From: Brachybacterium kimchii
GTDB lineage: Bacteria > Actinomycetota > Actinomycetes > Actinomycetales > Dermabacteraceae
DNA: 64,000 nucleotides
Direction of reading: 5' to 3'
Assembly (NCBI RefSeq): GCF_023373525.1
Contig: NZ_CP097218.1
Span: 3,224,001 to 3,288,000, forward strand
This document shows, in pieces, positions 32,942 to 43,890 of the stretch. The position numbers were made by a program, and so were the translations under genes. Numbering within the stretch: position 1 is the stretch's first letter; each line of letters opens with the position of its first letter. The notes beneath the pieces are model-generated. The model worked only from the letters and a program-made list of their open reading frames with translations, was not told the origin of the DNA and did not search any database.

Positions 32942-33934
32942 TCAGGGGCTGGGGGAGGCGAAGAGGTTCAGTCCGAGGGCTCGCGAGAGGTACGCGCAGG
33001 TCCTCAGGCCGCGCACGCTGTTTCCGGCGCGGTCGAGCGGCGGGGAGAAGACGCCCACGGCGCCCTTGCCCGGTGCGACGGCGACGATCCCTCCCGAGAC
33101 CCCCGACTTCGCGGGCAGACCGATCTCGAACATCCATTCGCCGGACAGCTCGTACATGCCGCACGACGCGAGGATGGCCAGGGTGTCGCGGCAGACCTCC
33201 GCCGAGACGACCCGTCGGCCCGTCCGGGGGTTCACGCCGCCCGCCGCGAGGGTGGCGCCCATGACGGCGAGATCATCGGACGTGACCAGGAGGGAGCACT
33301 GCCGCGTGTAGGCGTCGAGGGCGTCCTCCGCAGGTATGCGGAGCCGGTCGTAGCTGGTCAGCAGATCGGCGATCCCCCGGTTGCGGTGGTTGCTCGCGGA
33401 CTCGGACTCCAGCACCGTCTCGTCGATCCGCAGCGGACGGCCCGCGAAGGCGCTGAGCCCCTCCTGGATCGCCTCGAACTTCGCGGCGCCGTCCCGCCCC
33501 GGCATGAGGGCGGTGGTGGCGATGGCACCCGCATTCACCATCGGGTTCATCGGGCTCCCGTTGTTCAGCTCGAGGGCGATGACGGAATTGAAAGGCAGCC
33601 CGGTGTTGTTGACGCCCACGATCTCGTGCACGCTCTCGTGGCCGATCGCGTCGGTGACCAGAGCGAGCACGAATGCTTTCGAGATCGATTGGATCGTGAA
33701 GAGGGCGGAGGTGTCACCGGCCGTGTGCATCGGGCCCGCGGCCTCGGCGAGGGAGACGGCGAACAGGTCCGGATCGGCCTCCGCCAGCACCGGGATGTAG
33801 TCCGCGACCGCGCCTTCCTGCAGGTCGCGGTAGCGCTCGTGCACGTCGTGCAGCAGCGTGCGCACGGAGGATTCGGCGGGGAGAGAGCCCGTGCGAGCGC
33901 TCTGTGGAACCTCCAGGACATCGGTCTCGAACAT
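32942..33934 (-). CDS. glsA: Glutaminase A
   Basis: Serine-dependent glutaminase of 330 residues that converts glutamine to glutamate and ammonia. The beta-lactamase-like fold shows the catalytic S-x-x-K as TIQSISKAFVLALV, then ELNNGSPMNPMVNAGAIATT, LESESASNHRNRGIADLL, YTRQCSLLVTSDDLAVMGA and GLPAKSGVSGGIVAVAPG, all standard for the family. The ATG at 33934 has GGGAGG five bases upstream; a GTG at 33994 without a ribosome site would add 20 residues. The gene stands between the divergently unrelated transporter and sugar-oxidoreductase genes. Confidence 0.95.
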   Translation of the reverse strand: MFETDVLEVPQSARTGSLPAESSVRTLLHDVHERYRDLQEGAVADYIPVLAEADPDLFAVSLAEAAGPMHTAGDTSALFTIQSISKAFVLALVTDAIGHESVHEIVGVNNTGLPFNSVIALELNNGSPMNPMVNAGAIATTALMPGRDGAAKFEAIQEGLSAFAGRPLRIDETVLESESASNHRNRGIADLLTSYDRLRIPAEDALDAYTRQCSLLVTSDDLAVMGATLAAGGVNPRTGRRVVSAEVCRDTLAILASCGMYELSGEWMFEIGLPAKSGVSGGIVAVAPGKGAVGVFSPPLDRAGNSVRGLRTCAYLSRALGLNLFASPSP

Positions 33935-34127
33935 CGCGCCCTCCCATGCGGGATCCGAGCGATCGACGGCTTCGTCATCAGCAGCTCTGTTCACGATACG
34001 ACCGTTGCGGAGCGATGAACAGAGCTGCCCGGAATGCCCCCATCGGGCTTTCCGTCCCGGTGTCTCCCGGGATTTCCGATGCTCGGCGGAGAGCGTTAAG
34101 CGGTCGGTCTCCGTCGGGCGACCCGGA

Positions 34128-35189
34128 TCAGCTCAGCGCGACCTCGCGCCCCTGCGCCGCGGATGCGTAGATCGCCTCGAGGATCTTCACGATCTCGACG
34201 CCGTGGCCGACGGGCGCCAGATTCTCGATGCGACCCAGGCAGGAGTCGACGAAGTGCGCGATCTCCGCCTGGAAACCGGCCTCCATCTCGAAAGTGCCGG
34301 AGCCGATCTGCGGGGTCACGTTCACGATCGAGTCGTGCATCTCGGTGGCGATGCTCAGACGGGGCTCGAGGTCGGCTCCGCCCTTGTCCCCGAAGACGGA
34401 GACGCTGATCGAGTCCTGCGCCGCGTGCAGGGAGTACGAGCAGTCGATCTGCAGGGTCGCCCCGTTGTCGAAGCGCACGAGCGCCGTGGCCATGTCCTCG
34501 ACGCTGTTGGCCGCGGGGTCGTGGTCCGAGACCTGGTAGCGCGGCAGGGTGGTGATGTTGGAGCGGTTGCCGAGCAGGTCGTAGGTGCTGCCGCTGACCG
34601 TGACGGCCGTCGGGCTGCCCATCAGGTACCAGCAGAGGTCCAGCACATGGATGCCGATGTCCAGCAGCGGGCCGCCGCCGGCGATGTCCTTGTCCGCGAA
34701 CCAGCCGCCCGGGTTGCCCGCCCGCCGGATGCAGGAGGCCTTCGCGTAGTAGATCTCTCCCAGATCGCCCGCGTCGATGAAGGACTTCAGGACCTGGCAG
34801 TTCGGGGCGTGGCGGCGCACGAACCCGACCTGCAGCACACGGTCCGAGCCCGCGACGGCCTCCTGGATCCGCTCCGCCTCCTCGAGGGTGCGGGCCAATG
34901 GCTTCTCGACCAGCACGTGCTTGCCGGCGCGGACTGCGGCGATCGCCCACTCCGCGTGGGTGTTGTTCCAGGTGCAGATGCTCACGGCGTCGACCTCGGG
35001 ATCGGCCAGCAGCTCGTGCGGGTCGCCGTAGGCGCGGCGGGCGCCGTACTCCTCGGCGACCGCCCGGGCGCGCTCGGGGTTCACGTCGCTAATGGCGACG
35101 AGGTCCGCCTCGGGGTGGACGGCGTAGGCGTCGAGGTGGGCGCGGGCGATGGTGCCGGCGCCGATGATGCCGATGCCCAGGGTGCTCAT
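34128..35189 (-). CDS. Gfo/Idh/MocA family NAD(P)-dependent oxidoreductase
   Basis: Sugar or cyclitol dehydrogenase of 353 residues. The N-terminal Rossmann fold has IGIIGAGTIARAHLDAY, and the family signature HVLVEKPLARTLEEAER is intact, Lys of EKP being catalytic. The C-terminal domain carries GGGPLLDIGIHVLDLCWYL, whose Asp and His complete the active site. The presumed partner, a TIM-barrel isomerase/epimerase, is 55 bp upstream on the same strand, so the pair probably oxidises and isomerises one sugar. Inositol or a keto sugar is possible; substrate unknown. Confidence 0.9.
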   Translation of the reverse strand: MSTLGIGIIGAGTIARAHLDAYAVHPEADLVAISDVNPERARAVAEEYGARRAYGDPHELLADPEVDAVSICTWNNTHAEWAIAAVRAGKHVLVEKPLARTLEEAERIQEAVAGSDRVLQVGFVRRHAPNCQVLKSFIDAGDLGEIYYAKASCIRRAGNPGGWFADKDIAGGGPLLDIGIHVLDLCWYLMGSPTAVTVSGSTYDLLGNRSNITTLPRYQVSDHDPAANSVEDMATALVRFDNGATLQIDCSYSLHAAQDSISVSVFGDKGGADLEPRLSIATEMHDSIVNVTPQIGSGTFEMEAGFQAEIAHFVDSCLGRIENLAPVGHGVEIVKILEAIYASAAQGREVALS

Positions 35190-35244
35190 GTCGGGTGCTC
35201 CTGTGTGGGGGGAGGGAGGTGATGGACGAGGCGTGCGGGAGGGC

Positions 35245-36141
35245 TCAGATGCCGAGCAGGCGGCGCGCGTTCGCCAGGCCGCGCGTGCAGCCCAGCAGGC
35301 TGTCCTCCCAGCCCTCGAACTCGATCGCGACGAAGCCCGTGAAGTCGGAGGCGCGGATCCGGCGGCAGATCGCGGCGAGATCGAGGTCGCCGCAGCCCAC
35401 GACCGCCCCTCGCAGGTGCTTTCCGCCGCGGCTGCGGAACCAGCCCTCGCCGGGATCCGCGTCGGCCGGGCGGATGTAGAAGTCCTTGAGGTGCACGACC
35501 ATCGCGTAGGGCAGGTTCTGGGCCACCGACGCCTCGGGCGACTCGTCGACGCACACGAAGTTTCCGACGTCCAGGGTGGTCAGGAAGTTCGGCTCGTCCA
35601 CCGCGTGCACGATGCGGCGCACGCGATCGGCGGCCTGCACGAAGAATCCGTGGTTCTCCAGGCTCGTGGTGATGCCGAGGGTCGCCGCGCGCCGGGCGAT
35701 CTCCTTCGCGCTCGCCACGATGCGGGGCAGGACCTGCTCGAACAGTGGGGTGTCGTCCCCCTCGACCCCGGCGTGGCGCACCACGTCGTGGCGCATGCGG
35801 GTGATGCCCAGGCGGTGCGCGAGGTCGACATAGGCCTTCACCCGGGAGATCGCCGCGGCCGACTCGTCGGGATCCTCGGACGTGAGATCCGCGCCGACGG
35901 CGAGGCTGGAGAGGGTGATGCCCGCGGAGGCCGCGTGCTCGCGGACCGCGTCGAGAGCGGCCTCGTCCCATCCGATCGAGGGGACGGGGGAGTCGGGCTC
36001 GTCGGAGAGGATCGCGAGCTCGAGATGCTCCGCGCCGCTCGCGGCGACCCAGTCGATCACCTCCGTCAGCGTCATGTCGCCGGTGGAGAGCCTGGAATGG
36101 AAGGAGTACGAGCTGAAGCCGAGACGGAGGTCGGAAGTCAC
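35245..36141 (-). CDS. Sugar phosphate isomerase/epimerase (xylose isomerase-like TIM barrel)
   Basis: TIM-barrel enzyme of 298 residues of the AP-endonuclease 2 superfamily (COG1082). Metal-binding residues are spread as in the family: HLELAIL near the start, MRHDVVRHAG, TTSLENHGFF with Glu, LTTLDVGNFVCVDE with Asp, MVVHLKDFYI with His and FVAIEFEGWED near the end. It starts with GTG at 36141, preceded by GAGGA. It is followed by the Gfo/Idh/MocA dehydrogenase, an arrangement common in catabolic clusters for inositol-like or rare sugars. Confidence 0.88.
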   Translation of the reverse strand: MTSDLRLGFSSYSFHSRLSTGDMTLTEVIDWVAASGAEHLELAILSDEPDSPVPSIGWDEAALDAVREHAASAGITLSSLAVGADLTSEDPDESAAAISRVKAYVDLAHRLGITRMRHDVVRHAGVEGDDTPLFEQVLPRIVASAKEIARRAATLGITTSLENHGFFVQAADRVRRIVHAVDEPNFLTTLDVGNFVCVDESPEASVAQNLPYAMVVHLKDFYIRPADADPGEGWFRSRGGKHLRGAVVGCGDLDLAAICRRIRASDFTGFVAIEFEGWEDSLLGCTRGLANARRLLGI

Positions 36142-36418
36142 CGGATGATCCTCGAGGGCAGTGGGGCGGGCCGGGGCGCGGAGCCGACGAGGACGCCGGC
36201 AGCCGACGGCGCGCGGACCGAGGACGCGGCGTCTGCTTCGACGCACGGGACCGGTCGGCGGCCTGTGTGAATGGTTCCAGTATGGCGGGGGCGTCGCCGG
36301 GGTGCGCCGGAGGGTTCAGCATGCGGAAGGCAGGTGCTGGCGTCCGGGACTGCGATCCGGGCCCGCGGTTCGGGGAAGTGGTCCGGGGCCGCGGCCGCGG
36401 TGGTGCGGCTGCGGCGAC

Positions 36419-37297
36419 TCAGCCGAGGATCCGCTGCGCCGCGAGGTCCAGGGCGGCGTGCGCTTCGGGGACGTCCGCGCCGGGGTAGACGTGGAACGCG
36501 CCCTCGACGAGGTCGAGCTCCACCTCGCCGCCCTGTGCGCGGACGCCTTCGACGAATCGCAGCACGTCCGGGAGCAGCAGGTCGTGCGTTCCCTGCAGGA
36601 CGGTGAGCGGCGGCAGGGAGCCGAGGTCCCCGAAGATCGGGCTGACCATCGGGTCGGTGAGGTCCAGGTCGCCCGCCCAGTTCCGGCCGGAGAGGTGCAG
36701 ATTGTCGACGGTCATCAGCACGTCGGCCGGCTCCATCCGCACGGACTCGGGATCGGCGGTGCGCAGGTCGACCCAGGGGGCGTGGACCACCAGGTGATCC
36801 GGCATCCGGGTGCCGTTCTGCGCGGCGCGCAGGGTCTGCACCAGGGCCATGTTCCCTCCGGCGGATTCGCCGGCGACGATGTACCTGCTGTCTCCGGCCG
36901 CGCGCGGGACCTCCTGGGCCAGGGCGTCGATGAACGGCAGGGCGTCCTCGACGGTTCCGTCGGGCCCGGGCAGGTAGTGCGGGATCCACAGGTCGGCGCC
37001 GGTGCGATCGGCCAGCCCCAGCACGATCCGCCAGTGCGCCTGCTGGAACGGCAGGGTGTAGGCGCCGCCGTGGAAGTAGACGACCTGGATCCCCGATCCG
37101 CGCTCGCGCGGATGCAGGACCTGCACCGGGAACCCGGCGATCTCCCTCTCCTCGACGTCGAAGCGCTCGGGCACGTCGGGCGGCATCGGCGCCGGCTCCT
37201 TCGCGCGACCGGGCTGCTGGGCGTCCCTCATCGCCTGGACGTGGGCGGGCTTGGCGGCGAGAGCGGCCTCGTAGGCCTCCTGGAGCGACGCGGGCAT
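36419..37297 (-). CDS. Alpha/beta hydrolase, hormone-sensitive-lipase family esterase
   Basis: Carboxylesterase of 292 residues. The oxyanion motif is YFHGGAYTLP (HGG), the nucleophile elbow is VAGESAGGNMALV (G-x-S-x-G), the Asp is in LQGTHDLLLPD and the His in VEGAFHVYPG, giving a full catalytic triad of the HSL group. Short-chain acyl esters are the expected substrates; the physiological one is unknown. GAAGGA stands seven bases before the ATG. It is a single gene with a 277-bp gap to the isomerase gene downstream, in which I saw nothing but a GC-rich sequence. Confidence 0.9.
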   Translation of the reverse strand: MPASLQEAYEAALAAKPAHVQAMRDAQQPGRAKEPAPMPPDVPERFDVEEREIAGFPVQVLHPRERGSGIQVVYFHGGAYTLPFQQAHWRIVLGLADRTGADLWIPHYLPGPDGTVEDALPFIDALAQEVPRAAGDSRYIVAGESAGGNMALVQTLRAAQNGTRMPDHLVVHAPWVDLRTADPESVRMEPADVLMTVDNLHLSGRNWAGDLDLTDPMVSPIFGDLGSLPPLTVLQGTHDLLLPDVLRFVEGVRAQGGEVELDLVEGAFHVYPGADVPEAHAALDLAAQRILG

Positions 37298-37410
37298 GGC
37301 CCGATCCTTCGTCCGGGCGCGGGAGCTGTCAATCGGCGGACCGCCGCTGGTGGGGGCATAACCCGCTCAAGGCCGCGGCACGTGCCGCGTCACCACCCGG
37401 GGGCCCGGGT

Positions 37411-38913
37411 TCAGGCCGCGACGCGCTCGAGGTCCTCCGCGTCCACGTCCTTGCCCGTCGGATCCCAGCGGTTGAGCACCAGCGAGATCGCGCCGAGCAG
37501 GGGCGCGCAGGCGACGATCCAGAACACGCCCGTGCCCAGCTGAGCGGTGAGGATCGGGAAGCCCAGCAGGGAGAGCACGGAGAAGGCCCGCAGGGTCCCC
37601 TGGTTGAAGCCGACGCCGATCCCGCGCAGACGGGTGGGGTAGGAGAGGGTCGCGAAGTTCATGAGGTTCGCGCCGGGGCCACCGGCCTGCGCGAAGATGA
37701 ACGCGGCGAGCATCGCGACGGCCACGAGCACGAGCGCGCTGCTGGGCACGCCGATCGCGGCGAGGGTGAACAGGGCCGCCGCCTGGATCGTGAAGCCCAC
37801 CAGGGTGACCCGGCGCGAGCCGAAGCGGCTGACCACGCTCATGCCGATGAGCCCGCCGGCCAGACCGAAGCCCATGTTGATCACGAGCGACGACACGATC
37901 GTGACCAGCGGGCCCTGGTGGAAGAGCGTCGCGATGATCAGCGGGGTGCCGTAGGCGACGGCGTTGTACCCGAAGGTCGAGAACACGGAGACGCACAGGG
38001 CGGCGACCGTGCGCTGCCGGAAGCGCGGGGAGAACAGCTCGAGGACGTTCGACAGCCGGGTGCGGGCGCCTTCGCGCTCAGTGCCGCTGGAGACGTCGGC
38101 GTTGAGCTCGGCGGTGATCCCGTAGTGGCTGGAGAGCACGTCGACCGCGCCGCGCAGGTCGCCCTGGTCGGCGAGCCACTGCGGGGACTCCGCCATGAAG
38201 CGTCGGCGCACCAGCAGCACGATCACGGCAGGCACAGCGCCGAAACCGACGACGATCCGCCAGAGGTGGTCCTGCTGAGTGGTGGGCAGCAGCCAGAAGC
38301 ACAGGAGCACGATGAGGTACCCGGTGCCGGTCGCGAAGTACCAGGCGGGGGACCACGCGTTGACCCGCTGCGAGCGGTTGCCCTTGCCGCGCAGCCGGGA
38401 GAACTCCGCGAGGAAGGCCATGGCGACGGGGATGTCGAGGCCGACCCCGATGCCCATGACGAAGCGGAAGCCGATGAGGGACCAGACCTCCGGCGCCAGT
38501 GCGCTGCCGAGCGCCGCGACGACGAAGAAGACCATGTCCGCCATGAACAGCCGGTACCGGCCGAAGCGGTCCACGAGGTACCCGCCGGCCAGGGCCCCGA
38601 CCACCGCGCCGACCATGATCGACGCGTTGACCAGGCCCGTCATGAAGCCGTCGAGTCCGAACTGCACTTTGATGGCGGGCAGTCCGAAGGCGATCGACGA
38701 GAAGTCGTAGGCGTCCATGAAGATCCCGCCGAGGGCCAGCAGGATCACCGCGGTCGCCTTCGGATCGCGCGATCCGAGCGCAGAGAGGATCCGGCTGACG
38801 TCGGCTGCGGAGGAGACCCGCAGGGGCACGTCGGCGTCAGGACGGGCGCCGGGTTCGGGACGCGCGGAGCTGTTTTCGAGCGCGTTGGAAGAGGGGTCCA
38901 TCGTCGGGGGCAT
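37411..38913 (-). CDS. MFS transporter, sugar/organic-acid proton symporter type
   Basis: Permease of about 500 residues with twelve predicted spans. Typical pieces: ILLALGGIFMDAYDFSSIAF in the first helix, GGYLVDRFGRYRLFMADM in the loop after helix 2, RFVMGIGVGLDIPVAMAF, and SVVSRFGSRRVTLVGF in the second half, placing it near the sugar porter and aromatic-acid symporter families. An N-terminal polar tail of about 60 residues is unusual. ATG at 38913 was taken; an ATG at 38901 and a TTG at 38994 are also in frame and none has a strong ribosome site. It lies 112 bp downstream of thiC on the same strand. Confidence 0.85.
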   Translation of the reverse strand: MPPTMDPSSNALENSSARPEPGARPDADVPLRVSSAADVSRILSALGSRDPKATAVILLALGGIFMDAYDFSSIAFGLPAIKVQFGLDGFMTGLVNASIMVGAVVGALAGGYLVDRFGRYRLFMADMVFFVVAALGSALAPEVWSLIGFRFVMGIGVGLDIPVAMAFLAEFSRLRGKGNRSQRVNAWSPAWYFATGTGYLIVLLCFWLLPTTQQDHLWRIVVGFGAVPAVIVLLVRRRFMAESPQWLADQGDLRGAVDVLSSHYGITAELNADVSSGTEREGARTRLSNVLELFSPRFRQRTVAALCVSVFSTFGYNAVAYGTPLIIATLFHQGPLVTIVSSLVINMGFGLAGGLIGMSVVSRFGSRRVTLVGFTIQAAALFTLAAIGVPSSALVLVAVAMLAAFIFAQAGGPGANLMNFATLSYPTRLRGIGVGFNQGTLRAFSVLSLLGFPILTAQLGTGVFWIVACAPLLGAISLVLNRWDPTGKDVDAEDLERVAA

Positions 38914-38943
38914 GGGAACGATTGTGGGGGCCGTCGGCTGAGG

Positions 38944-38971
38944 TGCGTCGGTGTGTGTCGGAATGTGTCGG
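38944..38971. repeat. Three direct repeats at exact 10-bp pitch upstream of the MFS gene
   Basis: TGCGTCGG (38944-38951), TGTGTCGG (38954-38961) and TGTGTCGG (38964-38971) recur every 10 bp, one helical turn, so a regulator bound to each copy would sit on the same DNA face. They lie 31-58 bp upstream of the MFS start. Confidence 0.5.
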
Positions 38972-39025
38972 AGGGAGTAGTGTGCGCCCTCCAACGTTCC
39001 GATAGGGCCTCCGGGTCATGGGAAG

Positions 39026-40889
<1,864 letters not shown>

Positions 40890-41145
40890 TCGGCGACGAC
40901 CGTAGCACGGGGGACGTGCGGTGGCGGCGGGCGGTCCGCGACGGGCAACGCACGCGGAGTCGCACGGCGGACTCGGTCGGATCCCACGCGTCCCGTCTGC
41001 CGCGGTGTCGGGTCGCGAGACGTCGGGTCGGCCGTCCGAGATGTCCGTAGAGTTCTCCCTGCCGTCCCTCCTCCGCGCACGCTGACGGGTCCGCGAACCC
41101 TCGCGACGGGGGCCCGCACATACCTCCTTCCGAACGGAACGACAG

Positions 41146-41970
41146 ATGACCAGCTCGACCCCTTCCCCCGAGAACAACGGCTCCGCGAACTCCGGGTTCC
41201 CCGACGCCGGGTCCGCGAATGGTGCCTACGGCTCCGCCGGCGACACCTATGGTTCGGCGAGCGGTCCCTACGGGGCCGCGGACGGAGCCTCCGGCTCCGC
41301 GGCCCCCGCCCCGCAGTACGGGGACTCCTCGCAGGCCCCGCAGTTCTCCGCGTCCCCGCAGACCCCGGGCCAGGGGCAGGAGCCGCCGAAGAAGTCCAAG
41401 ACGCTGTGGTGGGTGCTGGGCGGCTGCGGCTGCCTCGCGCTGCTCGCGATCGCGGCCGTCATCATCGTGATCGTCGTGCTCGTCAACAGCGCAGACACCG
41501 ATGACGAGCCCGCTCCGACCACGGTCTCCGCCTCCTCGTCCGACGACGACGCGTCGGACGAGCCCAGCGACTCCGCCACGCCCTCCGACCACACCGTCGA
41601 CGCGACCCCGGACGACGAGTCGTCGGCCGACGCCGACGATTCCGGCGACTCCGCTGCCGACGGCACGGACGTCGACCCCGACGACAAGGACGGCGCCCTC
41701 GCCGACGCGAAGATCCAGTCCGACATGCTCTTCTCCTCGAAGAAGGGCATCCACGACACCCTCGTCTTCGAGGGCTACAGCGAGGAGACCGCCACCTACG
41801 CGGTCGACCACGTGGACGCCGACTGGAACAAGAACGCGCTGGAGAAGGCCAAGTCGTACTCCGCGGACGGCATGTCCGACGACGAGATCCGCGACCAGAT
41901 CACCTCCGAGTACGGCGAGCAGTTCACGAAGGAGCAGGCGGACTACGCGATCAAGCACCTGCACGACTGA
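41146..41970 (+). CDS. Membrane-anchored protein with Ltp-type (PF07553) repeats
   Basis: Protein of 274 residues. An N-terminal Ser/Gly/Pro-rich tail of 80 residues inside the cell is followed by one membrane helix (WWVLGGCGCLALLAIAAVII), then an acidic Ser/Asp linker outside, and two C-terminal repeats: DMLFSSKKGIHDTLVFEGYS-EETATYAVDHV and KAKSYSADGMSDDEIRDQIT-SEYGEQFTKEQADYAIKHL. These match the host cell surface-exposed lipoprotein (Ltp) family, whose phage member blocks DNA injection (superinfection exclusion); cellular copies are of unknown role. Divergent from thiC. The topology is inferred. Confidence 0.8.
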   Translation: MTSSTPSPENNGSANSGFPDAGSANGAYGSAGDTYGSASGPYGAADGASGSAAPAPQYGDSSQAPQFSASPQTPGQGQEPPKKSKTLWWVLGGCGCLALLAIAAVIIVIVVLVNSADTDDEPAPTTVSASSSDDDASDEPSDSATPSDHTVDATPDDESSADADDSGDSAADGTDVDPDDKDGALADAKIQSDMLFSSKKGIHDTLVFEGYSEETATYAVDHVDADWNKNALEKAKSYSADGMSDDEIRDQITSEYGEQFTKEQADYAIKHLHD

Positions 41971-42048
41971 GCGCGTCGTCGGTGGCGCCGCCGCGCCGCG
42001 TCACCCCACAACGGCTGGTTCGTCGGTCCTTCGGAGCAGAATGCGCAC

Positions 42049-42852
42049 ATGAGACCGACCAGCGATCCGGCCGAGGAGCCGGGGGAGTGCAGGGGTACAG
42101 CCCCGCCCGAGGGCGCCTCGGTCTTCGACGCCCTGTGCGCCCACTACGCCCAGGGGCTCGCGAGCGGCGGTGACGTGCGCTGGCTCGCCCACGCGTGGTC
42201 CACGCTCGCCGTCGTCGGTGAGGTGCCCGTCGAGATCCCGTCGGGAGGCGTCGAAGGGGCCGATGCGCGCATCCGCCTGGCGGCGCTCGCCCTGTTCGGC
42301 GCCACCTATGACGGCACGGACGAGGAGCCCGAGCCGCCTGCGATCCTCGAGGGGGCCCATGCCCTCGCCGCGGCCGACATGGCCGCGTGGATGGCCGCGC
42401 ATGACCTGATGACCGTCGCCCAGCTGCAGGCCGAGGCCGAGCGCGTCGACCCGGACGGCCCGACGGCGGAGGTCCCGGCGGCAGACAGCGCGGCCCGGGA
42501 GCAGTCCGACACGTACCCGGCCCGGGACGCCCCGGTCACCGACCCTGCCCTGTGCACGGAGGACGTCGAGTTCGCGATCGACGCGGTCGCCGGCGAGGTC
42601 ATCAGCGCCTACTCGCGGCTGCGTCCGCACGTCGTCGCGCTCTTCGCCGAGCTGTGGGCGCAGAGCTACCCCGCGTCGGACCCGGAGGACGCGGACGACT
42701 CCCGCAACGGCGGGACCTTCGTGTTCCCGCACTCGACCTATCCGCTGCCCGACAACGAGACGCTGATGATCCTGAACGACAACGGCAGCGACACGGAGAA
42801 GCGCGCCGCCATGCTGCGGCTCTTCGCGCAGATGCAGTCGCTGAGGACCTGA
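42049..42852 (+). CDS. Hypothetical protein
   Basis: Soluble protein of 267 residues that I do not recognise. It is acidic and Ala-rich. The visible order is a helical N-terminal half (VFDALCAHYAQGLASGGDVR; IRLAALALFGATYDG; LAAADMAAWMAAHDLMTVAQ), a charged linker, and a C-terminal half with FAIDAVAGEVISAYSRLRPH and GGTFVFPHSTYPLPDNETLM. No signal peptide or membrane helix. A GGAGCAG lies before the ATG. It follows the Ltp-type gene by 78 bp on the same strand and could be co-transcribed with it. No function is proposed. Confidence 0.7.
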   Translation: MRPTSDPAEEPGECRGTAPPEGASVFDALCAHYAQGLASGGDVRWLAHAWSTLAVVGEVPVEIPSGGVEGADARIRLAALALFGATYDGTDEEPEPPAILEGAHALAAADMAAWMAAHDLMTVAQLQAEAERVDPDGPTAEVPAADSAAREQSDTYPARDAPVTDPALCTEDVEFAIDAVAGEVISAYSRLRPHVVALFAELWAQSYPASDPEDADDSRNGGTFVFPHSTYPLPDNETLMILNDNGSDTEKRAAMLRLFAQMQSLRT

Positions 42853-42915
42853 GCCGTCCGCAGCGGTCCGCAGCGGCCCCGCATCCGGGCTCGCCGCCGA
42901 TCGGGCTCGATTCGG

Positions 42916-42969
42916 TCAGTCCGACTCGATCAGTCCGACTCGATCAGCCGAAGCGATCAGTCCGCGAGG
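42916..42969. repeat. 14-bp tandem repeat between convergent genes
   Basis: Two exact copies of TCAGTCCGACTCGA (42916-42929 and 42930-42943) followed by two diverged units, the last running into the 3' end of the alpha/beta hydrolase gene. Likely a slippage-made repeat at the junction of two converging genes. Confidence 0.75.
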
Positions 42970-43826
42970 AAGTCTGTGATCAGCGCGTTCACCCGGTCCG
43001 GGCACTGACGGTTCGACCAGTGCCCCGCCCCGGCGATCAGTTCGAACCTCGCACCGGGGATGGCGTCCGCCGCGGCGCGCGTTGTCTTCGGCGGCACGGC
43101 CACGTCCTTGCTGCCCTGGATGATCAGCGTCGGGCACTTGATGCGATGCAGATCGGGACGCAGGTCGACGGTCATGCGCCGGAAGCCGATCGAGGCGTTC
43201 TGCCAGTCCGAGGAGGCCGAGCCGTGGGCGAGCACGTCGGCATGGAACTCGTCGACGATGTCCTCGAGATCGTCGACGGGGCCCGCGAACAGGCTGGTGC
43301 GGGCGAACCACGCGCACGCCGCGCAGCTGCGGAAGACCAGCGACGGCAGCGTCCGGTTCAGCAGACGGCATCGCGCCGTCACCCACAGCAGCTGATGGAC
43401 GACGGGCGGGAACGACAGGATCCCGGCCGGCGCGAGCGCCACCAGTCGCGAGACGCGCTCGGGTCGCTCGATCGCGTACGCGAGGGCGAGGGCGCCGCCC
43501 TGCGAGAGCCCGACGTGGTCGACCGCGTCCATGGCGAAGCGCTCGAGGACGGTATCGATGCACCGCAGCATCCGCTGATGGTCCGCCGTCCCGTCCCAGG
43601 GGATCGAGCCGCCCTGCTTCGGCCAGTCCAGGGCGAGCACGCGATGGGACTCGGCGAGGACGGGGATCAGTCGTCGCCAGCTCAGGGAGGCGCTGTCGTT
43701 GCCCGCACCGCTGAGGAGCAGCACGGGCGAGCCGTGCTCACCGCGCGTGATCACCTGCAGGGAGCCCTCGGGCTGCGGTATGCGCACCACGTCGCCGAGG
43801 TCGGAGCCGAACGGGGCCGCCGTCAT
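42957..43826 (-). CDS. Alpha/beta hydrolase
   Basis: Hydrolase of 289 residues with the standard fold: SPVLLLSGAGNDSASLSWRR at the oxyanion strand, RVLALDWPKQGGS, nucleophile elbow VGLSQGGALALAYA (Ser in G-x-S-x-G), the Asp in IQGSKDVAVPP and the His in IAGAGHWSNRQCPDRVN. It resembles 2-hydroxymuconic semialdehyde hydrolases and related C-C or ester hydrolases, but the substrate is open. A strong GAGGAGG site precedes the ATG. It ends against the unknown gene upstream, with a 14-bp repeat in between, and lies 64 bp downstream of the FadR-type regulator on the same strand. Confidence 0.88.
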   Translation of the reverse strand: MTAAPFGSDLGDVVRIPQPEGSLQVITRGEHGSPVLLLSGAGNDSASLSWRRLIPVLAESHRVLALDWPKQGGSIPWDGTADHQRMLRCIDTVLERFAMDAVDHVGLSQGGALALAYAIERPERVSRLVALAPAGILSFPPVVHQLLWVTARCRLLNRTLPSLVFRSCAACAWFARTSLFAGPVDDLEDIVDEFHADVLAHGSASSDWQNASIGFRRMTVDLRPDLHRIKCPTLIIQGSKDVAVPPKTTRAAADAIPGARFELIAGAGHWSNRQCPDRVNALITDFLAD

Positions 43827-43890
43827 GGCTGCATCCTCCTCGGGCCGGCGGAGCGGTCGCGCGCGACGGCCCGTCGGTCCCGGGACCGGC

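Noticed and set aside
33365..33395. Another copy of the hairpin arm (GGTTGCGGTGG)
   Set aside because: It is only about 10 bases and lies inside the glutaminase coding sequence, so it is probably coincidence.
42916..42969. Short tandem repeat as a CRISPR array
   Set aside because: The units are only 14 bp and directly adjacent, without unique spacers or cas genes nearby.
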